This document shows, one piece after another, positions 1 to 5,710 of a DNA stretch of 5,710 bases. Origin of the DNA: an uncultured Pirellulaceae bacterium (lineage in GTDB: Bacteria > Planctomycetota > Planctomycetia > Pirellulales > Pirellulaceae); the NCBI GenBank assembly GCA_947259675.1, contig CAMYNE010000175.1, positions 1-5,710 of the forward strand. The letters run 5' to 3'. The position numbers and the translations under genes are program-made. Under the pieces are notes generated by a model. The model did no database searches. It was not told the origin of the DNA and was given only the letters and a program-made list of their open reading frames with translations. Position 1 is the stretch's first letter; every line of letters starts with the position of its first letter.

Positions 1-212
1 CAGGAAGTGTGAATCAGCTAAGCGAACCCGTTGCGCACTAGTGTTTTTTTATTGGCGTCTGAATATCCGTCCACCATCAAGCTGTTTCTTAAATGACAAG
101 CAAGCGAACATGGCGTCAAGTTGAATTCAAGCCACGCCAACGGCTGGACGTTTAGCAACAACATTTGATGATTTGAATTAACCAGAACAAAGATCCCATT
201 TTTTTTGAAGCG

Positions 213-1433
213 ATGGCCTTGATGACTGATCATTCCTGCTCCACTCCACTGCGAGTTATGTTTGTCATCACAAGTATGCCCGTCGGTGGAGCCGAAACCT
301 TGCTGGTAAATCTTGTTCGGCGCGTTGATCGGCAACGTTTCGATCCAATGATTTGTTGCTTGAAGGAAATGGAAGTTCTGGGCGAAGAAATCTCAAACGA
401 GATTCCCGTTTTCGAAAATCTGATTCACCATAAGTTTGACATTGGTGTGATTCGTCGTTTGAAAAAACTGTTCAAAGAAATGCGCATTGACACGGTCATT
501 ACCGTCGGCGCGGGCGACAAGATGTTCTGGGGGCGCGTCGCGGCCAAAAGCGCTGGCGTACCTGTGATCTTATCGGCTTTGCATTCGACGGGCTGGCCCG
601 ATGGCGTCGGCCGCCTGAACCGAATGCTAACCCGAATCACCGATGGATTCATTGCCGTTGCCGAAAAACACGCCCAGTTTTTGGTGGACTTCGAAAAATT
701 CCCGGCAGAAAAAGTCTTCATGATTCCAAATGGAGTCGATACCAACCGATTTGCGTTCGAATCTCTCAACCGCGAACGCTGGCGAAACGTACTGAATATT
801 CCGAAAGACTGCCCGGTGGTTGGTATCGTGGCGGCATTGCGAGCTGAGAAAAATCACAGCTTGTTTTTCCGCACCGCTGCAAATATTTTGCAACAAATGC
901 CACACGCCCATTTCGTAATCGCTGGTGACGGGCCTGAAAAACAAGCTTTGGAATCGCTTGCGGATCAGCTGGGAATTACGAAGAACATTCGCTTTCCTGG
1001 GTCGGTAATCGATATCCCAGGCATTCTGTCATCGATTGATCTGTTTGCATTGACCTCGCACAACGAAGCCAAACCGGTCTCGATACTGGAAGCGATGTCG
1101 TGCGAGCGGCCCGTTGTCGCGACCGACGTCGGTTCGGTTAGTGAATCCGTAATTCACGGAAAGACTGGCTTCCTCGTTCCCGCAGGTGACGAACGGAAAA
1201 TGACAGAGCGGTGGTCTGAGTTGCTTGCAAACAAAGAGTTGCGTTCAACGATGGGGACCGCTGCTCGCGAACATGTAATTGAAAAAAGTTCGCTCGACAG
1301 TATGACGGAAGGCTACATGAATTTGGTTGAACAGATTCATGCGCGCAAGATTCCGGGGCGAAGCGTCAAAAATTCGACGAGTGCGGTGGACACTGTCGTC
1401 AAGGCCGGATTTGGGAGTCAATTGACTCAGTGA
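213..1433 (+). CDS. GT4-family glycosyltransferase (GT-B fold)
   Basis: This 406-residue protein probably transfers a sugar from a nucleotide-sugar donor to a glycan or lipid acceptor at the cytoplasmic side of the membrane. The N-terminal Rossmann half opens with a beta strand and the GGAE motif (residues 25-28) typical of GT4 enzymes. H124 in HSTGWP is a candidate catalytic-region His. The C-terminal half carries IPNGVD (171-176), R210 and K213 in the RAEKNH segment, AGDGPE (237-242), and the GT4 E-x7-E motif with E285 and E293. Next come a PVVATDVG segment (300-307) and GKTGFLVPAGD (316-326). Length is normal for the family. About 30 hydrophilic, partly basic residues (376-406) follow the last helix and look like an unstructured tail. 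An in-frame TGA at 174-176 makes 213 the earliest ATG; an ATG at 222 (residue 4) is an alternative. A weak GAAG lies just upstream. No predicted transmembrane segment or signal peptide is apparent. Family is sure; donor and acceptor are unknown. Confidence 0.93.
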   Translation: MALMTDHSCSTPLRVMFVITSMPVGGAETLLVNLVRRVDRQRFDPMICCLKEMEVLGEEISNEIPVFENLIHHKFDIGVIRRLKKLFKEMRIDTVITVGAGDKMFWGRVAAKSAGVPVILSALHSTGWPDGVGRLNRMLTRITDGFIAVAEKHAQFLVDFEKFPAEKVFMIPNGVDTNRFAFESLNRERWRNVLNIPKDCPVVGIVAALRAEKNHSLFFRTAANILQQMPHAHFVIAGDGPEKQALESLADQLGITKNIRFPGSVIDIPGILSSIDLFALTSHNEAKPVSILEAMSCERPVVATDVGSVSESVIHGKTGFLVPAGDERKMTERWSELLANKELRSTMGTAAREHVIEKSSLDSMTEGYMNLVEQIHARKIPGRSVKNSTSAVDTVVKAGFGSQLTQ

Positions 1434-1488
1434 CAACCGCTTGGTCGAAATTTGGAACCAGATCAAGGCTATGATCTTCGGCGATGAA

Positions 1489-2775
1489 TTACTCGCTGGG
1501 GATCGACTCACCCTTGATCAAATCTTCGTTCGTCTGGCGTTTTCGAATCTCGTGCATTTTTCCGTTGTCGACCAAGATTTCCGACACCATCGGCTTGCTG
1601 TTGTAATTGGAGGACATGACGTACCCGTATGCTCCGGCGCATTCGATCACCAGGAAGTCTCCTACGCTGGCGACCGGTAACTCGCGAGTACTTACGAAGC
1701 CGCCATCTTGTTGGGTAAATATATCGCCCGATTCACAAAGTGGACCACCGACAACGACTTTCTGTGTCAACGAGTTGGGTTCGCCGCGAAAACAAACTGA
1801 CATTGGGTGATAGGATCCGTAAAGAATCGGCCTTGCGAGGTTATTGAAACCTGCATCGACAAGATAAAACAGGTTTTGGCCCATTTTTTTGATCGCGCGT
1901 ATTTCAGAAATCAAATACCCACATTCTGCCACCAGGTAACGGCCTGGTTCGATTTCAAGACTGATGGCGTGCCCAAATTCGTTTTGAAGTTCGTTTCTGG
2001 TTGCGTCCCAAAGTTGAAAATATCGTTCGACGTCTAGTCCCGAGTCGGTGTCACGGTAAGGAGTCGGCAGGCCACCACCGGCACTGATCATTTTGATGGT
2101 TGGACCGACCTGTCGAGCGGATTTGGCCATCGAATTGCAGACCTGAGATAAATGCTCAAAATCAGTGCCGGAACCGATGTGCATGTGTAAACCCGTGATC
2201 GAGAGATTGTATTTTGCCGCAAGTGGTTTGCACTCCGGCAACTGTTCATGCCAGATCCCGTGTTTGGATTGTTCACCGCCTGTATTGGTCTTTTGAGTGT
2301 GGCCATGGCCGAACCCAGGGTTAATTCGGAGTGTAATCTCGCGCCCTGGAGCCCGTTCACCCAACTGCACAATCATATCGGCTGAACCACAGTTGACGTG
2401 TAAGTCTTCTGCAACGACCAGTTCGAGCGATTCCCGATCGAAAACGTCGGCGGTGTACACGACAGGAGGCGGCTCCCCGATTGAATCAAAATCAGCCGCG
2501 ATCGTGAATCCTGCCTTCCTGGCCCGAAAGACTTCCCCCGAACTAACCGCGTCAACGACAACCCCGTTTTGCCTCATCAGATTCAAAATGCCGATATTCG
2601 AGTTCGCTTTTTGTGCGTATCGGATAACATCAAATTGTCTCAACTTGTCGATTTGTTTTCGGATAATTTCCGCATCGTAGACATAACAAGGCGTTCTAAA
2701 CTTGCGGGAAATTTCGTCAATTGACACGCCTGCGATATCTGTGCGAATCAGCGGAAACAGCTGTTGTAAAGTCAT
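1489..2775 (-). CDS. lysA: Diaminopimelate decarboxylase
   Basis: This PLP enzyme removes CO2 from meso-diaminopimelate to give L-lysine, the last step of the lysine pathway, in the cytosol. The 428 residues cover the complete alanine-racemase-like barrel followed by the beta domain. K56 in YAQKANSN is the PLP lysine. HIGSG lies at 199-203, the phosphate-binding GGG at 233-235 and EPGR at 276-279. C347 in GPLCESGD is the active-site Cys contributed by the second subunit of the dimer, and Y383 sits in AGAYG before MSSNYN. Long stretches such as NPGFGHGHTQKTNTGGE and the C-terminal RKRQT segment closely match my memory of E. coli LysA rather than the shorter-motif Gram-positive or Thermotoga forms. 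The start is well fixed: an in-frame TGA lies three codons upstream (2782-2784) and no earlier ATG exists. No Shine-Dalgarno is visible. A TAGAAT hexamer on the minus strand (2814-2819) could be a -10 box, but no convincing -35 partners it. No lysine riboswitch was recognised in the leader. Confidence 0.96.
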   Translation of the reverse strand: MTLQQLFPLIRTDIAGVSIDEISRKFRTPCYVYDAEIIRKQIDKLRQFDVIRYAQKANSNIGILNLMRQNGVVVDAVSSGEVFRARKAGFTIAADFDSIGEPPPVVYTADVFDRESLELVVAEDLHVNCGSADMIVQLGERAPGREITLRINPGFGHGHTQKTNTGGEQSKHGIWHEQLPECKPLAAKYNLSITGLHMHIGSGTDFEHLSQVCNSMAKSARQVGPTIKMISAGGGLPTPYRDTDSGLDVERYFQLWDATRNELQNEFGHAISLEIEPGRYLVAECGYLISEIRAIKKMGQNLFYLVDAGFNNLARPILYGSYHPMSVCFRGEPNSLTQKVVVGGPLCESGDIFTQQDGGFVSTRELPVASVGDFLVIECAGAYGYVMSSNYNSKPMVSEILVDNGKMHEIRKRQTNEDLIKGESIPSE

Positions 2776-2997
2776 GTATGCTCATGCAAAGTGAGAACGT
2801 GAATTGATCATCTATTCTATGAAACACGGACTCAAGGTCTAGTAATACAGCGCCAATTCTGGGGTTTGCCATGTGATTTCGTGGCTTGTTTAAGAACAGG
2901 GTTTCTGTTTGGTCGGACGCGGGCCTGACGATTTATGGTTGTCTGCTGTCCCTGAGTGACTCGAGTCGTCGCCAGGGATATCTCCGAATGGCCTCAT
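2776..2997. other. Spacer between the CNNM/CorC-like gene and lysA
   Basis: This 222-bp stretch separates the minus-strand CNNM/CorC-like gene from lysA and is the only sizeable gap in the leftward series, so a lysA promoter or a partial terminator would be expected here. I see an imperfect hairpin near the upstream gene's end (2948-2979, listed separately) and a possible minus-strand -10 hexamer TAGAAT at 2814-2819. A 35-codon open frame starts with ATG directly after the upstream TGA (2890-2997). None of these is strong. No tRNA and no recognisable lysine riboswitch was seen. Confidence 0.5.
2948..2979 (-). repeat. Inverted repeat / possible hairpin after the CNNM/CorC-like gene
   Basis: TCCCTG at 2949-2954 pairs perfectly with CAGGGA at 2973-2978, with a possible extra G-T pair outside. 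The 18-base interior contains the 10-bp palindrome GACTCGAGTC (2958-2967). It sits about 20-50 bases past the stop codon of the CNNM/CorC-like gene. No T-run follows on the minus strand, so it is not a classical intrinsic terminator. It could be an mRNA 3'-end or processing structure, a regulator-binding palindrome, or chance. Confidence 0.3.
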
Positions 2998-4329
2998 TCA
3001 GCCTGATTTCCGCGAGGGGGCATTCGTTTTGCCTTGATTGCCGATTGCTTCTTCGGATTCATCGAGAACAGTCACGCGCACGCTTTCGATGGAGCGACGG
3101 TTCGAGCGCTGGATTTTGAATTGCACATTGCCGAACTGCAGTTCGCGACCGGAGCGAGGTACCTCTTTTAACTCGCTCATAATCAATCCAGAGAGAGTAT
3201 CGTAATCTTGGTCTTCAGGTAAAGTCAAACCGAGCCGTTCGTTTAACACGTCAATGTTGACGTGACCTTCAACGTCGGCTTCGTTCTTGTTCAGAATTTC
3301 AATTTCATCGGCCCGATCATCATCGGTTTCATCCACAATTTCTCCGACGATCTCTTCGAGCACGTCTTCGATTGTAACCAGGCCGGCAAGACCGCCGTAT
3401 TCATCCTGCACGATCGCCAGATGGACGTGATGACAAAGGAATTGATTCAGCATTTCATCACAAAGCGTACTATCTGGAACCACCATCGGTTTTCGAATCA
3501 ACCTGGCCAACGGGCGGCGTTTACTCTCGGACCGCATCGATTCACGAAGAATGTCTTTCGCGTACAAGATGCCTTTGATGTTGTCGATCCTGTCTTCGTG
3601 GACCGGAATTCGTGTTCGGCCCGAGTTAACGACAAATTCAACCATTTCGTCCCAGTCGGTGTTGACTTCCAGGGCGTCTATTTTCGACCGTGGAGTCATC
3701 ACCGCGGCCACGTCGTTGTCGTCGAGTTCCATCACACCTTCGATCATATCGCGAGTTTCGGCTTCCAGCAGCCCGTCATGCTCGCCCTCCGAGACCATGG
3801 AGAGGATTTCGTCTTCAAAGGCCTCTTCTTCATCGTCCTCTTCGTCGTGCTTACCGCTGGCGCGCACAAAGACTGCGGCCACAACGTTCGCGCCAATCAG
3901 GAACGGCCAGGCGATCGCCGATACGATCCACCACCATCGCCACGTGTGAAAGAGAAACTGATGTGAACCGATTCTTGCGATTGCCCACGGGATCCAGCTG
4001 CTGCACAAAATCAATCCGAACGCGACCAAGGCAAAGATCGACAACATCTCATTAATGCTCACTTCAGCCACGCTGCGTCTCTTGAGCAACCAACACACGG
4101 CAGCCGCAGTCGCGATCGCCGTAGCGATCATCTGGAGAATGACGTTGCCCAAATGCATCTGTTCGCGTAAATCAAAAATTCGCCCAAACCGATCAGGTTT
4201 CCTTTTCTGATGACAATATTCTTCGAGTTCATGCCACGAACATTCTTGAAGGATGTGGGCCGCAGTCGCAGCCAGCATCGTGAGCATGAATCCGCCGATC
4301 ATCAGCCAGAACAGGAGGATCTGGGACAC
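2998..4329 (-). CDS. CNNM/CorC (HlyC)-like membrane protein with CBS pair
   Basis: This 443-residue protein has the three-part layout of the CNNM/CorC ("hemolysin C") family, whose characterised members act in Mg2+ or Co2+ export. The N-terminal DUF21-like region has four likely transmembrane helices near residues 4-27, 61-82, 92-118 and 132-155. A strongly acidic linker (161-174) leads to a CBS pair, with MTPRSKIDAL (211-220), RIPVHED (240-246), GILYAKDIL (253-261), and DEYGGLAGLVTIEDVLEEIVGEI (309-331) in the second CBS. The C-terminal CorC/HlyC domain spans roughly 345-423 and includes LGLTLPE and DYDTLSGLI. The CBS and C-terminal parts match the family very well. The membrane part does not show the usual SExAL segment or the Glu-x-x-Pro-Lys motif, reading SWIPWA at 111-116 instead. 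Ion transport is therefore an inference, and a sensor or scaffold role is possible. The start is GTG, placed directly after the ybeY TAA with no gap; ATG codons 10 and 15 would cut into helix 1. Confidence 0.9.
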   Translation of the reverse strand: MSQILLFWLMIGGFMLTMLAATAAHILQECSWHELEEYCHQKRKPDRFGRIFDLREQMHLGNVILQMIATAIATAAAVCWLLKRRSVAEVSINEMLSIFALVAFGLILCSSWIPWAIARIGSHQFLFHTWRWWWIVSAIAWPFLIGANVVAAVFVRASGKHDEEDDEEEAFEDEILSMVSEGEHDGLLEAETRDMIEGVMELDDNDVAAVMTPRSKIDALEVNTDWDEMVEFVVNSGRTRIPVHEDRIDNIKGILYAKDILRESMRSESKRRPLARLIRKPMVVPDSTLCDEMLNQFLCHHVHLAIVQDEYGGLAGLVTIEDVLEEIVGEIVDETDDDRADEIEILNKNEADVEGHVNIDVLNERLGLTLPEDQDYDTLSGLIMSELKEVPRSGRELQFGNVQFKIQRSNRRSIESVRVTVLDESEEAIGNQGKTNAPSRKSG

Positions 4330-4836
4330 TTAGTTCTGCTCCTTCGTTAATTCATCGGGATTATCATCAGGTTCGTCCAAACAACGGTGTTCGACCCCAT
4401 ATCTCGCCAGGTAGTGGGCTTCGGCGACTCGCATTCGCGTGGTTTCCTCGGGAGCTTTGTCGCGTAGTCCAACCAGGTGCAGCGTGCCATGTACAACGTA
4501 CAACAAAAGTTCGTCGTCAAGTGCAACGTTCAACTCTGTTGCAATCCGATTGGCGGTGTCGGCGCTTGCAACTACCTGTCCGTTGAGCAGTCCAACTTCT
4601 TCATTGACATCCAGCACAAAACTGAGTACGTCGGTTTCGTAGTCGTGATCCAGATATCTTCTGTTGAGTGTTTTCATGGTCGGATCGTCGACGATCGCGA
4701 TACTGATTTCGCCTTGATGAAAACCATGGTCTTCTACAATCATCCTTGTCACTTCAAGCAAAGGCAGTTCGTCGAACGACAAAGATTGCTCGTTGGCAAT
4801 TTCGATGATCAAAACTGGGGCATTCAATTTAATCAC
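4330..4836 (-). CDS. ybeY: Endoribonuclease YbeY (rRNA maturation factor)
   Basis: YbeY is a small metal-dependent RNase that takes part in 16S rRNA 3'-end maturation and ribosome quality control in the cytosol. The 168-residue product is of normal length. It shows IEIANEQ near the N-terminus (11-17), ISIAIVDD (44-51), LNRRYLDHDYETDVLSF (57-73, with the conserved Arg and TDVLSF), and the active-site helix HGTLHLVG (116-123). H116 and H120 correspond to the first two zinc ligands. The family's third ligand, normally His in GYDH, falls on D126 here (GLRD). A hydrophilic acidic tail follows residue 150. The start is GTG: the upstream in-frame codons are TCT, TCG, CCA and the TAA of pgpH, so nothing earlier is possible. 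The gene begins 9 bp after pgpH and its TAA abuts the next gene's GTG, which suggests translational coupling. No Shine-Dalgarno is visible. Family assignment is firm; the effect of the Asp substitution is uncertain. Confidence 0.94.
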   Translation of the reverse strand: MIKLNAPVLIIEIANEQSLSFDELPLLEVTRMIVEDHGFHQGEISIAIVDDPTMKTLNRRYLDHDYETDVLSFVLDVNEEVGLLNGQVVASADTANRIATELNVALDDELLLYVVHGTLHLVGLRDKAPEETTRMRVAEAHYLARYGVEHRCLDEPDDNPDELTKEQN

Positions 4837-4845
4837 AGACGATGG

Positions 4846-5710
4846 TTAAGCGGTCTGTTGTTGATCCGGGTATTGGACTCGCGCGTGATACATTGCGTTG
4901 AGAGATTTTATCAGACTTTTTTGAATCGTGTTAAGTTGCTCGAGGGTGATTGAACATTGGTCAAACTGACCGTCATCAAGCCGTTTCTTGGCAATCTCTC
5001 GAACCAGGCTTTCCAGCCGCGCTGGTGTCGGTTCCCGCAAAGCACGGCTGGCACTTTCGACTGCATCGGCAAGCATCATTACGGCAGCTTCAGGCGTTTG
5101 CGGTTTGGGTCCGGGATAGCGAAAGTCCGATTCGTCGATTTGAGTACCGTTTTCAGATTCTTCGTTCTGTTGGGTTGCCCGTCTGTAGAAATATTCGACG
5201 AGCGTCGTTCCGTGGTGTTGTTCGATCAAATCGAGAATCCGTTTTGGCAGGCGATGACTGCGGGCGATTTCTGCACCGTCTTTCACGTGAGCAATGATAA
5301 CCAGCGTGCTCATCGTCGGTACAAGTTCGTCATGTTTGTTAACGCCACCACTCTGGTTTTCGATAAAGTACTCGGGTTTGCGAAGTTTGCCGACATCATG
5401 AAAATAGGCGCCGACTCGACACAACAGTCCATTCGCTCCGATCGAGTCAGCGGCTGCCTCGGCGATCGAAGCCACGTTGATACTGTGGTTGTAAGTCCCT
5501 GCCGCACGTTGAACCAGTTCCTTCAGTAGCGGGTGATTCGCGTCACTTAGTTCCAACAAACTGATATCAGTTTGAATATCAAAAAGCTGTTCCAGAAACG
5601 GTAACAAAGCTGTCATAAAAAGACCGGCCAGGCCCGCACCACCGGCGTACCACAACGCGTCAATCAGTAACGCTGGTCCAAGTGGTTGACCCATTAGGTT
5701 ATTTACGCCA
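4846..5710 (-). CDS. pgpH: PgpH-type c-di-AMP phosphodiesterase, 7TM-HD (partial, 5' end missing)
   Basis: This is the C-terminal part of a 7TM-HD family protein, the group of Listeria PgpH, which hydrolyses c-di-AMP to pApA in a cytoplasmic HD domain anchored to the inner membrane. The frame stays open to the window edge (residues GVNNL precede the Met codon at 5694), so that Met is internal. The missing part should encode the extracytoplasmic domain and most of the transmembrane helices. Numbering from that Met, the last helix spans about 8-34. It is followed by DISLLELSDANHPLL (43-57) and the HD domain. All expected metal ligands are present: H70, H99 and D100 (YFHDVGKL), H136, H160 and H161 (EQHHGT), and D210. 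The segment DESDFRYPGPKPQTPEAAVMMLADAVE and the C-terminal NAMYHARVQYP also match the family. It is the first gene seen of a tight operon with ybeY and the CNNM/CorC-like gene. The family is clear; c-di-AMP specificity is inferred from characterised relatives. Confidence 0.93.
   Translation of the reverse strand, partial: GVNNLMGQPLGPALLIDALWYAGGAGLAGLFMTALLPFLEQLFDIQTDISLLELSDANHPLLKELVQRAAGTYNHSINVASIAEAAADSIGANGLLCRVGAYFHDVGKLRKPEYFIENQSGGVNKHDELVPTMSTLVIIAHVKDGAEIARSHRLPKRILDLIEQHHGTTLVEYFYRRATQQNEESENGTQIDESDFRYPGPKPQTPEAAVMMLADAVESASRALREPTPARLESLVREIAKKRLDDGQFDQCSITLEQLNTIQKSLIKSLNAMYHARVQYPDQQQTA

Noticed and set aside
3..41. A possible C-terminal tail of an upstream plus-strand gene (GSVNQLSEPVAH then TAG), followed by the CACTAGTG palindrome (36-43) and seven T (44-50) resembling a weak terminator.
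   Set aside because: Twelve codons are too few to recognise a protein, and the hairpin stem is short and imperfect. The rest of 1-212 shows no supportable gene or promoter.
18..335. Minus-strand open frame of 105 codons covering the upstream region and the start of the glycosyltransferase gene.
   Set aside because: It overlaps the well-supported GT4 N-terminus antisense, has no recognisable motif, and its composition looks non-coding.
1460..1477. AGATCA/TGATCT inverted repeat with a 6-base loop in the 55-bp gap between the convergent glycosyltransferase and lysA genes, considered as a bidirectional terminator.
   Set aside because: The stem is only 6 bp, A+T rich, and has no T-run on either side.
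2776..2997. Lysine riboswitch or tRNA in the lysA leader.
   Set aside because: The spacer is long enough for a riboswitch, but I could not find the conserved L-box core or its helices, nor any tRNA-like cloverleaf.
3262..3966. Long plus-strand open frame of 234 codons opposite the CNNM/CorC-like gene.
   Set aside because: It is antisense to clear CBS and acidic-linker coding sequence. The His/Phe/Val-rich product mirrors the complementary Asp/Glu codons, as expected for a shadow frame.
4957..5529. Plus-strand open frame of 190 codons opposite pgpH.
   Set aside because: It is antisense to the conserved HD domain; the product has no recognisable motif and is a shadow of the real gene.

Overview
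The window looks like chromosomal housekeeping DNA from a planctomycete-like bacterium (Pirellulales/Rhodopirellula relatives are my best guess). That guess rests on three things: the gene order pgpH - ybeY - CNNM/CorC-like, start sites without good Shine-Dalgarno sequences, and a middling G+C content judged by eye. It is an inference from gene families and layout; no database was searched. There are no rRNA or tRNA genes, CRISPR arrays, insertion sequences, phage genes or other clear signs of a mobile region.

Layout: positions 1-212 hold no supportable gene. A GT-B fold glycosyltransferase of family GT4 runs rightward (213-1433). It converges, across a 55-bp gap, on a leftward series of four genes. 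In transcription order on the minus strand these are the 3' part of a PgpH-type c-di-AMP phosphodiesterase (4846 to the window end, with its 5' part outside), ybeY (4330-4836), a CNNM/CorC-like membrane protein with a CBS pair (2998-4329), and, after a 222-bp spacer, lysA encoding diaminopimelate decarboxylase (1489-2775).

The first three leftward genes are very tightly packed. There are 9 bp between pgpH and ybeY and 0 bp between ybeY and the CNNM-like gene. Both downstream genes start with GTG, and all three share one reading frame separated only by stop codons, so they are very probably co-transcribed and translationally coupled. In known biology PgpH degrades the second messenger c-di-AMP, YbeY is a metal-dependent RNase for rRNA maturation and ribosome quality control, and CNNM/CorC proteins are linked to divalent cation handling. 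lysA makes lysine from meso-diaminopimelate and may be expressed separately. The glycosyltransferase probably adds a sugar to a surface glycan, but its substrate cannot be read from the sequence.

I found no convincing new multi-gene system. The points most worth checking are at residue level. YbeY carries Asp where the third zinc-binding His is normally found. The membrane domain of the CNNM/CorC-like protein has lost the family's usual motifs while its CBS and C-terminal domains look intact. LysA is strikingly similar to the E. coli-type enzyme. The CNNM-like frame continues open for 35 codons after its TGA, beginning with an ATG.
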